In this document: one piece after another, positions 21,096-30,900 of the stretch
How the letters are laid out: each line of letters opens with the position of its first letter
Numbering within the stretch: the first letter of the stretch is position 1
Assembly (NCBI GenBank): GCA_023954075.1
Contig: JAMLIV010000001.1
Coordinates: 1-64,000, forward strand
DNA length: 64,000 nucleotides
Direction of reading: 5' to 3'
From: Lysobacteraceae bacterium
GTDB lineage: Bacteria; Pseudomonadota; Gammaproteobacteria; Xanthomonadales; Xanthomonadaceae
Position numbers and translations under genes: made by a program
Notes under the pieces: model-generated
What the model was told of the DNA's origin: nothing
Database searches by the model: none
The model's input: only the letters and a program-made list of their open reading frames with translations

Positions 21096-22517
21096 TCAAC
21101 AGCGGCCGTAGACGTCTTCCAGGCGCTCGATGTCGTCTTCGCCGAAGTAGTCGCCGCACTGGGTTTCGATCAGGTGCAGATCGCTGTCGCCGGGGTTTTC
21201 CAGCCGGTGCAGGGTGTTCATCGGGATGTAGGTGGACTGGTTGCGCGACAGCAGCCGCTCCTCGTCGCCCACGCGCACTCTGGCGGTGCCCTGCACCACG
21301 GTCCAGTGCTCGCTGCGGCGCTGGTGGCGCTGCAGCGAGAGCACGCCGCCGGGCTTCACGGTCAGGCGCTTGACCTTGCAGTCCTCGGAGTCCTCCAGCA
21401 CCGTGTAGCTGCCCCAGGGCCGGTGCACGGTGAGGTGGTGCTGGGCGGCGTAGTGGTCGCGCTGGCGCAGGGTATCGACCACGTGGCGCACCGCCTGCAC
21501 CTGATCGCGGCCGGCCACCAGCACCGCGTCGCCGGCGTCCACGATCACCAGATCATTGACGCCGACCGCGGCGACGAGGCGACCTTCGCTCTGGATGTAG
21601 TTGCCGCGGCCTTCGACCACGATGGCCTCGCCCTGCACGCGATTTCCCAGTGCATCGGGCGCGGTGAGCTCGCCCAGCGCATTCCACGAGCCGATGTCGC
21701 TCCAGTCGAAACGTGCCGGCACCACGGCGCGGCGCGCGGCGCGCTCCATCACGGCGTAGTCGATGGAGATGTCCGGCTGGGCCAGGAAGCTTGGCTTGTC
21801 GAGGCTGACCACGTCGCTCTCGCGGGGCGTGGCGTCGAGGCAGGCGCGGGCGGCGGCCAGCACCTCGGGGCAGGTTGCGGCGGCGGCGGCCAGCAGCGCG
21901 CCGGCGCTGAAGCAGAACATGCCGGCGTTCCAGGTGTAGTTGCCGGCGGCGAGGTAGCCCTCGGCGGTGGCCAGATCCGGTTTTTCGACGAAGGCGTCGA
22001 TGGCAAAGCCGCCGTCGAGCGCGGCACCGGCGCGGATGTAGCCGAAGCCGGTTTCCGGCGCGGTGGGCGTGATGCCGAAGGTGACCAGGTAATCCTGCGC
22101 CGCCAGCGCGCGCGCGGCGGCGACGTCCTGCGCGAATGCGTCCACATCGCGGATCAGATGGTCGGCCGGCAGCACCAGAAGCTGGGCGTCCTCGCCGTGG
22201 CGCTGCGCGATGTCGAGCGCGGCCAGCACGATCGCCGGCGCGGTATTGCGCCCGGCCGGCTCCAGCAGCAGGCGCGAGCGGAACGGTCGCGTCGCGCTGC
22301 GGGCGTATTCGTCCGCGGTGAGGAAGCGGTAGTCGAAGCCGGTGACCGTCACCACTTCCCCGGCATCGGCCACCGCCAGCGCGCGGTCGAGCGTGCGCCC
22401 GAGCAGCGATTCGCCGCTGGGCAGGCGCATGAAGGGTTTGGGAAAGGCGCGGCGCGAAACCGGCCACAGGCGCGTGCCGGCACCGCCGGACAGGATCACG
22501 GGAATCAGGACGGACAC
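21096..22517 (-). CDS. manC: Mannose-1-phosphate guanylyltransferase / mannose-6-phosphate isomerase
   Basis: A 473-residue bifunctional enzyme that makes GDP-mannose from mannose 1-phosphate and also interconverts fructose and mannose 6-phosphates. The nucleotidyltransferase domain opens with ILSGGAGTRLWPVSRRAFPKPF and contains FVEKPD. The C-terminal cupin (type II isomerase) contains HRPWGSYTVLE, KPGGVLSLQRHQRRSEHWTV and the NTLHRLENPG segment. The start is a GTG at 22517 with GGAG at good spacing. It follows rfbD by 25 bp. It corresponds to XanB of Xanthomonas, which serves exopolysaccharide and LPS synthesis. Confidence 0.95.
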   Translation of the reverse strand: MSVLIPVILSGGAGTRLWPVSRRAFPKPFMRLPSGESLLGRTLDRALAVADAGEVVTVTGFDYRFLTADEYARSATRPFRSRLLLEPAGRNTAPAIVLAALDIAQRHGEDAQLLVLPADHLIRDVDAFAQDVAAARALAAQDYLVTFGITPTAPETGFGYIRAGAALDGGFAIDAFVEKPDLATAEGYLAAGNYTWNAGMFCFSAGALLAAAAATCPEVLAAARACLDATPRESDVVSLDKPSFLAQPDISIDYAVMERAARRAVVPARFDWSDIGSWNALGELTAPDALGNRVQGEAIVVEGRGNYIQSEGRLVAAVGVNDLVIVDAGDAVLVAGRDQVQAVRHVVDTLRQRDHYAAQHHLTVHRPWGSYTVLEDSEDCKVKRLTVKPGGVLSLQRHQRRSEHWTVVQGTARVRVGDEERLLSRNQSTYIPMNTLHRLENPGDSDLHLIETQCGDYFGEDDIERLEDVYGRC

Positions 22518-22542
22518 GTTGTTCTCCGGAAGGATGCGCGGC

Positions 22543-23451
22543 TCAGCGCGCCAGCTCGCCGACCACCTGCGTCACGCCCTCGCGCCAGTCCGGCAGGGTG
22601 ACGCCGTAGCGCTCGCGCAGCGCGCGGGTATCGAGGCAGGAATAGGCGGGACGGCGGGCGGGCGTGGGCCAGGCGAGGGTCGGGATGGCTTCGACGAAGG
22701 GCGCGCGCTCGATCAGCCCCGCGACGAGCGCATCGGCGAAGATCGCCTCGGCAAAGCCGTGCCAGGTGGTGTGGCCGCTGGCGGCCAGGTGCACGGTGCC
22801 CGAGCGCCAGGGGTTGCCGTTCCGCGTCCGCGCCAGGGTCAATGCGGTCGCCGCCGCGATCCAGCGCGCCGGCGTGGGCGATCCGGTCTGGTCGCACACC
22901 ACTTGCAGGTGGTCGCGCTCGGCTGCCAGGCGCAGCATCGTGCGCAGGAAGTTGTGGCCGCGCGCGGCGTAGACCCAGGCGGTGCGCAGCACCAGGTATT
23001 CGGCACCGCTATCGGCCAGGGCGATTTCGCCCTCGCGCTTGCTCTGGCCATAAACGCCCAGCGGCGCGGTGGGGTCGGCTTCGCGCCAGGGGCGGTTGGC
23101 GCTGCCGTCGAAGACATAATCGGTGGAGTAATGCAGCAGGCGCGCGCCGTAAACCTTGCACCAGCGCGCCAGCACCGCCGGTGCCTCGGCGTTGATGCGC
23201 GTGGCCAGCTCCGGCTCCGACTCGGCGCGGTCGACGGCGGTGTAGGCGGCGGCGTTGACGATCACGTCGGGGCGCTCGGCCTGCAGCAGCGCTTCGAGCG
23301 AGGCGGGCGAGGCGAGGTCGGCCGCGCGCGCGCGGCCACCGCCGGGAAGCCGGCCGTCGCGCGTCGCCGGGATCACCTCGCCCAGCGGTGAGAGGCTGCG
23401 GTGCAGCTCGAATCCGACCTGTCCGCCGGCACCCAGCAGAAGCAGCTTCAT
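22543..23451 (-). CDS. rfbD: dTDP-4-dehydrorhamnose reductase
   Basis: A 302-residue NAD(P)H-dependent reductase that performs the last step of dTDP-L-rhamnose synthesis. The Rossmann motif GAGGQVG is at the N-terminus. NAAAYTAVDRAE, STDYVFDG and the catalytic YGQSKREGE (YxxxK) follow. Its ATG overlaps the rfbC stop by four bases (ATGA), so translation is probably coupled. Confidence 0.96.
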   Translation of the reverse strand: MKLLLLGAGGQVGFELHRSLSPLGEVIPATRDGRLPGGGRARAADLASPASLEALLQAERPDVIVNAAAYTAVDRAESEPELATRINAEAPAVLARWCKVYGARLLHYSTDYVFDGSANRPWREADPTAPLGVYGQSKREGEIALADSGAEYLVLRTAWVYAARGHNFLRTMLRLAAERDHLQVVCDQTGSPTPARWIAAATALTLARTRNGNPWRSGTVHLAASGHTTWHGFAEAIFADALVAGLIERAPFVEAIPTLAWPTPARRPAYSCLDTRALRERYGVTLPDWREGVTQVVGELAR

Positions 23452-24005
23452 GGCGTGTACTCCGGCAGGCGATCGGGTGCGACTTCCGCAAGGAAGGGCG
23501 CGCGCGCGTCCTTGTCCGAGAGGATCGGTTCGGCGAGCGGCCAGTCGATGCCGAGGGTGGCGTCGTTCCAGCGGATGCCGGCGTCGGCGGCGGCGTCGTA
23601 GGCAGCGGTGCACTGGTAGGTGAAAACGGCGCGTTCGGACACCACCGCGAAGCCGTGCGCGAAGCCTTCGGGAATGTAGAAGTGACGCCTGTTCGCGGCG
23701 GTGAGCATCACTGCGCTCCAGCGCCCGAACGTGGGCGAACCGCGGCGGATATCGACCGCGACGTCGTAGACCTCGCCCTCCAGCACGCTCACGAGCTTGC
23801 CCTGCGGGTTGGGCCACTGGTAGTGCAGGCCGCGCAGCACGCCGCGCGAGGAGGCCGAGACGTTGCCCTGCACGAAATCGACCGTCAGGCCCACCTCGGC
23901 GAGCTTCGCCTTGTTCCAGCTTTCGTAGAAGAACCCGCGCTCGTCGCCGAACACGCGCGGCTCGATGATGAGGCAGCCGGGAAGATCGGTTTCGATCAGC
24001 TTCAT
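23448..24005 (-). CDS. rfbC: dTDP-4-dehydrorhamnose 3,5-epimerase
   Basis: A 185-residue cupin epimerase converting dTDP-4-keto-6-deoxy-glucose to the rhamnose configuration. Family markers are [30 protein letters not shown] with the catalytic His, and [11 protein letters not shown], where the catalytic Tyr region follows. It overlaps rfbA upstream and rfbD downstream by four bases each. Confidence 0.96.
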   Translation of the reverse strand: MKLIETDLPGCLIIEPRVFGDERGFFYESWNKAKLAEVGLTVDFVQGNVSASSRGVLRGLHYQWPNPQGKLVSVLEGEVYDVAVDIRRGSPTFGRWSAVMLTAANRRHFYIPEGFAHGFAVVSERAVFTYQCTAAYDAAADAGIRWNDATLGIDWPLAEPILSDKDARAPFLAEVAPDRLPEYTP

Positions 24006-24904
24006 TCGGCCGCATCCTCGCGCAGCAGCGACACCAGATACTGGCCGTAACCGTTCTTGAGCAGGGGGGCCGCGAGGCGTTCGAGCGCTTCGGTGTCGAT
24101 CCAGCCGTTGCGCCAGGCGATTTCTTCCGGGCAGCACACCTGCAGGCCCTGGCGTTCCTGCAGGGTCTGGATGAAGTTGCCGGCCTGCAGCAGCGATTCA
24201 TGGGTTCCGGTATCGAGCCAGGCGCAGCCGCGCCCGAGGCGTTCGAGCCGGAGCGAACCGTCCTCCAGATAGCGCCGGTTGAGGTCGGTGATTTCCAGCT
24301 CGCCGCGCGGTGAGGGCTTCAGCTCGGCGGCGAAATCGCAAGCCCGTGCGTCATAGAAATACAGGCCGGTGACGGCATGGTGCGACTTGGGCCGGGCGGG
24401 CTTTTCCTCCAGCCCGATCACCCGGCCATCGGCATCGAACTCGGCCACGCCGTAGCGCTCCGGATCGCCGACCCGGTAGCCGAACACCGTGGCGCCGTGC
24501 GTGCGCTGCGCCGCATCGCGCAGCTGCGCCTGCAGGCCGTGGCCGTGGAAGATGTTGTCGCCCAGAATCAGGCAGCTCGGCTCGCCGGCAACGAAGTCGC
24601 GCCCGATCAGGAAGGCCTGCGCCAGGCCGTCGGGGCTGGGCTGGGCCGCGTAGCGGATGTCCATGCCCCACTGGCGGCCGTCGCCCAGCAGGGTGCGGAA
24701 CAGCGCCTGTTCGTGCGGGGTGTTGATCACCAGAACCTCGCGGATGCCGGCCATCATCAGGGTCGCGAGCGGGTAGTAGATCATCGGCTTGTCGTACACC
24801 GGCAGGAGCTGCTTGGAAACGCCCTGGGTGATCGGATACAGCCGGGTGCCGGAACCGCCGGCGAGGATGATGCCGCGCGGGGCGGCAGGGGTATTCGATG
24901 TCAT
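24002..24904 (-). CDS. rfbA: Glucose-1-phosphate thymidylyltransferase
   Basis: A 300-residue nucleotidyltransferase making dTDP-glucose, the first step toward dTDP-rhamnose. The signature [20 protein letters not shown] is near the N-terminus. [22 protein letters not shown] and [11 protein letters not shown] follow. The start is ATG 24904, just downstream of a REP-like doublet that separates it from rfbB by 85 bp. The stop overlaps rfbC. Confidence 0.96.
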   Translation of the reverse strand: MTSNTPAAPRGIILAGGSGTRLYPITQGVSKQLLPVYDKPMIYYPLATLMMAGIREVLVINTPHEQALFRTLLGDGRQWGMDIRYAAQPSPDGLAQAFLIGRDFVAGEPSCLILGDNIFHGHGLQAQLRDAAQRTHGATVFGYRVGDPERYGVAEFDADGRVIGLEEKPARPKSHHAVTGLYFYDARACDFAAELKPSPRGELEITDLNRRYLEDGSLRLERLGRGCAWLDTGTHESLLQAGNFIQTLQERQGLQVCCPEEIAWRNGWIDTEALERLAAPLLKNGYGQYLVSLLREDAAE

Positions 24905-24926
24905 GTCGTCATCTGTAACGAGATTC

Positions 24927-24993
24927 GTAGAGCGCAGCTTGCTGCGCTGCTCCCATGTTTCACGTAGTGCAAGCGCAGCAAGCTGCGCCCTAC
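24927..24993. repeat. REP-like palindrome doublet with GTAG heads
   Basis: Two inverted copies of a 22-bp element. The copy at 24927-24948 reads GTAG then AGCGCAGC-TT-GCTGCGCT on the plus strand. The copy at 24972-24993 reads GTAG then a near-identical palindrome on the minus strand, with one difference beside the head. A GTAG tetranucleotide before a palindrome is the hallmark of REP elements mobilised by RAYT transposases. The minus-strand head supplies the TAG stop codon of rfbB. No RAYT gene is in the window. Confidence 0.75.
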
Positions 24994-26039
24994 TGGCCCA
25001 ATCGCTCCATGCGGTAGCTGCCGTCCAGCACGCGGTTCACCCAGGCCTGATTGGCGAGGTACCAGTCCACGGTGCGCGCCATGCCGTGCTCGAAGCTGAC
25101 CGCCGGACGCCAGCCCAGTTCCTGCTTGAGCTTGGAGGAATCGATGGCGTAGCGCCGGTCGTGGCCGGGGCGGTCCTTGACGAAGGTGATCTGTGCCGCG
25201 CGCGGCTTGCCGTCCTCGCGCGGCCGGCGCGCGTCGAGCAGGGCGCAGATGGCGTGGACCACGTCGATGTTGCGCCGCTCCGCATCCCCGCCGACGTTGT
25301 AGACCTCGCCCACGCGCCCGCGCGCCAGCACCGTGCGGATCGCCTCGCAGTGGTCTTCCACGTACAGCCAGTCGCGCACGTTGGCCCCATCGCCGTACAC
25401 CGGCAGTGGCTCGCCGGCCAGCGCCTTGGCGATCATCAGCGGGATGAGCTTTTCGGGAAACTGGAAGGGGCCGTAGTTGTTGGAGCAGTTGGTGGTGAGA
25501 ACCGGCAGCCCGTAAGTGTGGTGGAAGGCGCGCACCAGGTGGTCCGACGCGGCCTTCGAAGCCGAGTACGGCGAGTTGGGCGCATAGGGCGTGGTTTCGG
25601 TGAACCTGCCGGTATCGCCGAGCGAGCCGTAGACCTCGTCCGTGGAAACGTGCAGGAAGCGGAACGCGGCGCGCTCGGCCTCCGGCAGCCCGCGCCAGTG
25701 GTCGCGCGCGCATTCCAGCAGGGCGAGCGTGCCCACGACGTTGGTCTGCACGAACGCCGCCGGGCCGTCGATCGAACGGTCGACGTGGCTTTCGGCGGCG
25801 AAATTGATGATCGCCTGCGGCCGGTGCCCGGTCAGCAGGCTCGCTACCAGCGCGGCGTCGCCGATGTCGCCGTGCACGAAGCGGTGCCGCCCCGAGGCAT
25901 CGAGACCGGCCAGGGTATCGAGGTTGCCGGCGTAGGTCAGCGCGTCGAGGTTGATGACCGTCCAACCGGCGGCCACCGCGCCGCGCACGAAGTTGCCGCC
26001 GATGAATCCGGCCCCGCCGGTGACGAGGACGGTGTTCAT
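24990..26039 (-). CDS. rfbB: dTDP-glucose 4,6-dehydratase
   Basis: A 349-residue SDR enzyme making dTDP-4-keto-6-deoxyglucose. The NAD motif GGAGFIG is at the N-terminus. [41 protein letters not shown] (catalytic YxxxK) and [18 protein letters not shown] are all intact. ATG 26039 is chosen over an in-frame TTG at 26042 because it shares one base with the ssb stop (TGATG). The stop TAG at 24990-24992 lies inside a REP-like element. Confidence 0.96.
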   Translation of the reverse strand: MNTVLVTGGAGFIGGNFVRGAVAAGWTVINLDALTYAGNLDTLAGLDASGRHRFVHGDIGDAALVASLLTGHRPQAIINFAAESHVDRSIDGPAAFVQTNVVGTLALLECARDHWRGLPEAERAAFRFLHVSTDEVYGSLGDTGRFTETTPYAPNSPYSASKAASDHLVRAFHHTYGLPVLTTNCSNNYGPFQFPEKLIPLMIAKALAGEPLPVYGDGANVRDWLYVEDHCEAIRTVLARGRVGEVYNVGGDAERRNIDVVHAICALLDARRPREDGKPRAAQITFVKDRPGHDRRYAIDSSKLKQELGWRPAVSFEHGMARTVDWYLANQAWVNRVLDGSYRMERLGQ

Positions 26040-26563
26040 CAAAACGGAATGTCGTCGTCTTCGAAGGGCACATCCGCCGGCGGCGGAGGCGTGGCCGCAC
26101 GCGGCGCAGGTGCCGGACGGTCACCGCCGCGCGCGCCGCCGTAACCGGCACCGCCGCGGGTTTCGAACTCGTCGTCGCGCGCGCGCGGCGCGGCGCGCTC
26201 GGGACGGGCACCGCCGCCGCCTTCGCCGCGGCTGCCCAGCATCTGCATCTCGTTGGCGATGATGTCGGTGCTGTAGCGCTCCACGCCGTCCTGGCCGGTG
26301 TACTTGTCGGTGCGCAGCGAGCCCTCGATATAGACCTGCGAGCCCTTGCGCAGGTACTCGCCCGCGATTTCCGCCAGGCGGCCGAAGAACTTCACCCGGT
26401 GCCACTCGGTGCGCTCCTGCTGCTCGCCGGTCTGCTTGTCGCGCCAGCTCTCGGAGGTGGCGATCCGGATCGAGGTGATGGCTGCACCGGACGTGGAGTA
26501 GCGGGTTTCCGGGTCAGCGCCCAGGTTGCCCACCAGGATGACCTTGTTGATGCCGCGCGCCAT
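26039..26563 (-). CDS. ssb: Single-stranded DNA-binding protein
   Basis: A 174-residue SSB. The start at 26563 gives [15 protein letters not shown], the standard N-terminus; an upstream in-frame ATG at 26593 is rejected. The OB fold carries [23 protein letters not shown] and [21 protein letters not shown] Gly/Arg/Pro-rich linker leads to the acidic tip DDDIPF that binds repair and replication proteins. The stop overlaps the rfbB start by one base, an unusual link with sugar nucleotide genes. Confidence 0.97.
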   Translation of the reverse strand: MARGINKVILVGNLGADPETRYSTSGAAITSIRIATSESWRDKQTGEQQERTEWHRVKFFGRLAEIAGEYLRKGSQVYIEGSLRTDKYTGQDGVERYSTDIIANEMQMLGSRGEGGGGARPERAAPRARDDEFETRGGAGYGGARGGDRPAPAPRAATPPPPADVPFEDDDIPF

Positions 26564-26613
26564 GTGCCTGATTCCTTTGAATTGCCGCGCCATTCGCGGC
26601 GGGATGACAGACT

Positions 26614-26619
26614 AGTATA
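26614..26619 (-). promoter_or_regulatory. Probable -10 element for ssb
   Basis: On the minus strand TATACT lies 50 bases before the ssb start, predicting a leader of about 44 nt that contains AAAGGA before the ATG. A perfect 10-bp palindrome, CGTCGCGACG, sits just upstream at 26621-26630. The -35 is weak. Confidence 0.5.
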
Positions 26620-26707
26620 TCGTCGCGACGCGAATGCCCGGAAATGGCCGTATCCGGGCCTGCGACTTTTCCGCATTCGCGCATCGGAAAGCCGCCACGG
26701 CGGACCG

Positions 26708-26713
26708 TATAAT
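26708..26713 (+). promoter_or_regulatory. Consensus -10 element directly before ispB
   Basis: TATAAT at 26708-26713 ends six bases before the ispB ATG at 26720. The predicted transcription start falls on or next to the A of that ATG, which suggests a leaderless mRNA. No good -35 is visible. Confidence 0.5.
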
Positions 26714-26719
26714 GCGCCA

Positions 26720-27733
26720 ATGACGATTGCCGCCTCCGCCCCGACGCCGCCTCCCGCGACAGCCCTGGCCCCCGATGCGATCGGGCGGCTCGTGAAACAC
26801 GATCTGGACGGGGTCGATGCCCTGATCCGGGCGCGGTTGGCGTCCGACGTGCTGCTGATCAACCAGGTGGGCGAGCACATCGTCGGGGCCGGCGGCAAGC
26901 GCCTGCGCCCGCAGCTGCACCTGATCGCGGCGCGCGCGCTCGGCTACGCCGGCCAGGATCACCTGCAGCTGGCGGCGGTGATCGAATTCATCCATACCTC
27001 CACCCTCCTGCACGACGACGTGGTGGACGAGTCCGACCTGCGGCGCGGGCGCAAGACCGCCAACGCGCTGTGGGGCAACGCCGCCAGCGTGCTGGTCGGC
27101 GACTTCCTCTATTCGCGCAGCTTCCAGCTGATGGTCGAACTGGATCGCATGGCGGTGATGCAGGTGCTGGCCAACACCACCAACGCCATCGCCGAAGGCG
27201 AGGTGCTGCAGCTCCTGCACGTCAACAATCCGGACGTGGACGAGGCCGCCTACCTGCGCGTGATCGAACGCAAGACCGCGGTGTTGTTCGCCGCCGCCAC
27301 GCGCCTGGGCGCGGTGCTTTGCGATCTGGATGCGCGCCACGGTGCCGCACTGCACGCTTATGGCCTCAATCTGGGTTATGCCTTCCAGGTCGCCGACGAC
27401 GTGCTCGACTACACCGCCGACGCCGCGGCGCTGGGCAAGAATCTTGGCGACGACCTGGCCGAGGGCAAGGCCACCCTGCCGTTGATCCACGCCATGTCCC
27501 GCGCCGACGCGGCCACCCGCCAGCGCCTGCGCGAGATCGTGCAGGCGGGCGACGCGGAGGCGATGCCCGAAGTGCTTGCCGCCATCGAGACGGCTGGCAG
27601 CATTGCCTACAGCCACCAGCGCGCCGTCGACTACGCTGATGCCGCCGAGCGCGCGCTGGGGACGCTGCCGGAGAACGCCTGGACGGCGGCATTGCGGGGG
27701 CTGGCGCGCTATGCGGTGGATCGGGATTTCTGA
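26720..27733 (+). CDS. ispB: Octaprenyl (polyprenyl) diphosphate synthase
   Basis: A 337-residue trans-prenyltransferase that builds the ubiquinone side chain. The first Asp-rich motif is HDDVVDESDLRRGR (DDVVD at 99-103) and the second is QVADDVLDYTAD (DDVLD at 226-230). GGKRLRPQ near residue 58 binds isopentenyl diphosphate. There is no Shine-Dalgarno sequence and TATAAT lies just before the start. It is divergent from ssb. Confidence 0.95.
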   Translation: MTIAASAPTPPPATALAPDAIGRLVKHDLDGVDALIRARLASDVLLINQVGEHIVGAGGKRLRPQLHLIAARALGYAGQDHLQLAAVIEFIHTSTLLHDDVVDESDLRRGRKTANALWGNAASVLVGDFLYSRSFQLMVELDRMAVMQVLANTTNAIAEGEVLQLLHVNNPDVDEAAYLRVIERKTAVLFAAATRLGAVLCDLDARHGAALHAYGLNLGYAFQVADDVLDYTADAAALGKNLGDDLAEGKATLPLIHAMSRADAATRQRLREIVQAGDAEAMPEVLAAIETAGSIAYSHQRAVDYADAAERALGTLPENAWTAALRGLARYAVDRDF

Positions 27734-27936
27734 CCGGATACCGCGTCGAACACCCCGTCGGGGACGTAGCCCCGACCTACGAGGCGCGGTATCCAACAGC
27801 CTCCGCAGGTCGGCCCTGCGTGGCCGACGCTGCTGACCGGATACCGTGTCGAACACCCCGTCGGGGACGTAGCCCCGACCTGCGAGGCGCGGTATCGAAC
27901 AGCCTCCGCAGGTTGGCCCTGCGTGGCCGACGCTGC
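27731..27936. repeat. Tandem pair of 103-bp nested-palindrome repeats
   Basis: Two direct copies, 27731-27833 and 27834-27936, differ at four positions. Each copy has an outer 10-bp stem (GGATACCGCG and complement, 27736-27745 with 27785-27794 in copy one). This encloses an inner GTCGGGG/CCCCGAC stem and is followed by a third stem, GTCGGCC/GGCCGAC. In copy one the inner palindrome is preceded on the minus strand by GTAG (27777-27780); in copy two the head is GCAG. A further 9-bp palindrome follows at about 27931-27956. The block fills the gap between the convergent ispB and gdh genes. Confidence 0.85.
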
Positions 27937-27967
27937 GTCTACGTGGTCGACGCAGCGCCGGATGCCG

Positions 27968-30900
27968 TCAGCCCGCGTGCTGCACCAGCTGCGCCAGGCG
28001 GCGCAGCGCCACCGAGGCGGTGGGGTAGTCCAGCTCGCGCTGGGTGCGCATTTCCTGAAGCATCGCCACCGTGAAGCGCAGGCCCGACTCCTCGCGCGCC
28101 AGCCAGGCCGTGAGGCGATCGGCGGGTTTGCCGGCACCCGATTGCAGCACCTGGGCCACCAGCGCGCTTTGCTGCGACTGCAGTTCGTCACGCAGTGAGC
28201 CGCGTGCCAGCGCGTGCCAGCGCCCGTCCACCGGCAGCGTATCGATGCGTTCGCCGAACCAGGCCAGGTTCAGCGCCTGGCCGAGTCCGAAGTAGGTGCG
28301 AGCCACGTCGAGCACCTCGAAGCCGTTGTCCAGCGCCACCTGCACGATGTCGAGCGCGCTGCCCAGGAAGGGCATCGAGGCCAACTGCGTGGCCATTTCC
28401 TGCGGGAAGCCTTCGTCCATCCAGCGTGCGCGCGCGTCGGCATGGGCCAGGCGATCCTGTTCGGAGAGCACCTGGTCCAGTCCGTTGCGAAGGGCGGCGA
28501 CGCCGGCACCGTAGCGTTCGACCGACGCGGCGATATCGAGGTTCACGCCCGGCAGGTTGAGCAGCCAGCGCGTCATGCCGCGCAGCGAGTGCCACACCAG
28601 CATCAGCGCATCCAGGCGGGAGCGGTCGGGAACCGAGAGGCTGAGCCCGTCGATGCCGAGCCACAGGCTGCGCGCCTCGCCGATCACGCGGGCGATGGTG
28701 TAGGCCTTGGCGACCTGGGCGGCGGTTTCGCCGGTGTCTTCCTGCATGCGCAACAGGAAGGTGGCACCCATGCGGTTGACCATGGAGTTGGTCACGGCGG
28801 TCGCGATGATTTCCCGCTTCAGGCGGTGGCGCTGCATGTTGGGCGCAAAACGCTGCTGCAGCGGAGTGGGGAAGTAGCGCTGCAGTTCCGCGGACAGGAA
28901 CGGATCTTCCGGCACGTCGGAGTCGATCAACTGGTTGTAGACCGTCATCTTGGCGTAGGCGAGCAGCACCGCAAGCTCCGGCCGGGTCAGGCCTTCGCCG
29001 CGCGCCTTGCGCTCGGAGATTTCCGCGTCGGATGGCAGGTATTCGATCTGCCGGTCCAGCAGACCCTGGCTCTCCAGGGTGCGGATGAAGTGCTGCTTGG
29101 AGCCCAGGCGGGTCACGCTCATGCGTTCCATCAGCGACAGCGCCTCGTTCTGCCGGATGTTGTCGCGCAGCACCAGGCTCGCCACTTCGTCGGTCATCTC
29201 ATGCAGCAGCGCGGCGCGCGACTGCGCGTCGAGCTGGCCGTGTGCCACGGCGTCGTTGAGCAGGATCTTGATGTTCACCTCGTGGTCGGAGGTATCCACC
29301 CCGGCGGAGTTGTCGATGGCATCGGTGTTGAGGATGACGCCGGCCTGCGCCGCCTCGATGCGGCCGCGCTGGGTCATGCCCAGGTTTCCGCCTTCACCGA
29401 TGATGCGACAGCGCAACTGGTTGCCGTTGATGCGGATCGCGTTGTTGGCGCGGTCGCCCACTTCGGCGTGGGTTTCCGAACTGGCCTTGATATAGGTGCC
29501 GATGCCGCCGTTGTAGATCAGATCCACCGGGGCGCAGAGGGCCGCGGTGATCAGCTCGTTGGGCGTCAGGTGCTCGGTGTCTTCGGGCAGGGCGAGGAGC
29601 GCGCGGATTTGCGGGGTGATCGCGATGGATTTGAGGCTGCGCGGGAACACGCCGCCGCCCTCCGAGATCAGCGCGCGGTTGTAGTCGGCCCAGGACGAGC
29701 GCGGCAGGTTGAACAGGCGCTCGCGTTCAACCCAGGAGGCGGCCGCATCGGGGTTGGGGTCGATGAAGATGTCGCGGTGGTCGAAGGCGACGACCATGCG
29801 GGTGTGCTTGGACAGCAGCATGCCGTTGCCGAACACGTCGCCCGACATGTCGCCGATGCCCACGCAGGTGAAGTCCTCGTTCTGGCAGTCGCGCCCGAGC
29901 GCACGGAAATGCCGCTTGACCGATTCCCACGCGCCGCGCGCGGTGATGCCCATGCCCTTGTGGCTGTAGCCCACCGAGCCGCCGGAGGCGAAGGCGTCGC
30001 CCAGCCAGAAGCCCTCGTCCAGCGCCAGGCCGTTGGCGATGTCGGAGAATCGCGCCGTGCCCTTGTCTGCCGCGACGACCAGGTAGGGATCGTCCTCGTC
30101 GTGGCGCACCACGTCCGGCGGCGGCACGATCTTGCCTTCGACGATGTTGTCGGTGATGTCGAGCATCGAGCCGATGAAAAGCTTGTAGCAATCGATGCCC
30201 TCGGCCTGCACCGCTTCGCGGTCGGTGGGCGGACGCTTGACGAAGAAGCCGCCCTTGGCACCCACCGGCACGATGACGGTGTTCTTCACCATCTGCGCCT
30301 TCACCAGACCCAGCACCTCGGTGCGGAAGTCCTCGCGGCGATCCGACCAGCGCAGGCCGCCGCGCGCCACCGGGCCGAAGCGCAGGTGGGTGCCTTCCAC
30401 GCGCGGGCCGTAGACGAAGATTTCGCGGTAGGGGCGCGGCTTGGGCGATTCGGGCATCGCCGAGGGGTCGATCTTGAACGCGATGACCTCCTGCGCGCGG
30501 GGCTTCTGACGCTGGTAGAAGCTGGTGCGCAGGGTTGCGAGCATCGCGGTCTTGAAGCTGCGCAGGATGCGGTCCTCGTCGATGCTCTCGACCCGGTCCA
30601 GCACCGCCAGCAGCGCCTGGTGCGCGGCGTCCATCTGGGCGTGGCGCCCATCGAGGCGCGCGGCGATGACCGGCTCGACCGCCTTCATCGCGGCCTCATC
30701 GGCACCCACCAGCGCCTGCAGTTCGATACCGAAATCCTTCTGGCCGGCGGCCTTCTGCGCGCTGTCCTCGTCCGGATGGAAGCGTGCTTCGAACAGTTCG
30801 ACCAGGAGACGGGCAACGAGCGGATAGCGCGCCAGCGTTTCTTCCATGTAGCTCTGCGAGAACGGCACCCCGACCTGCAAGAGGTACTTGGCGTAGCCGC

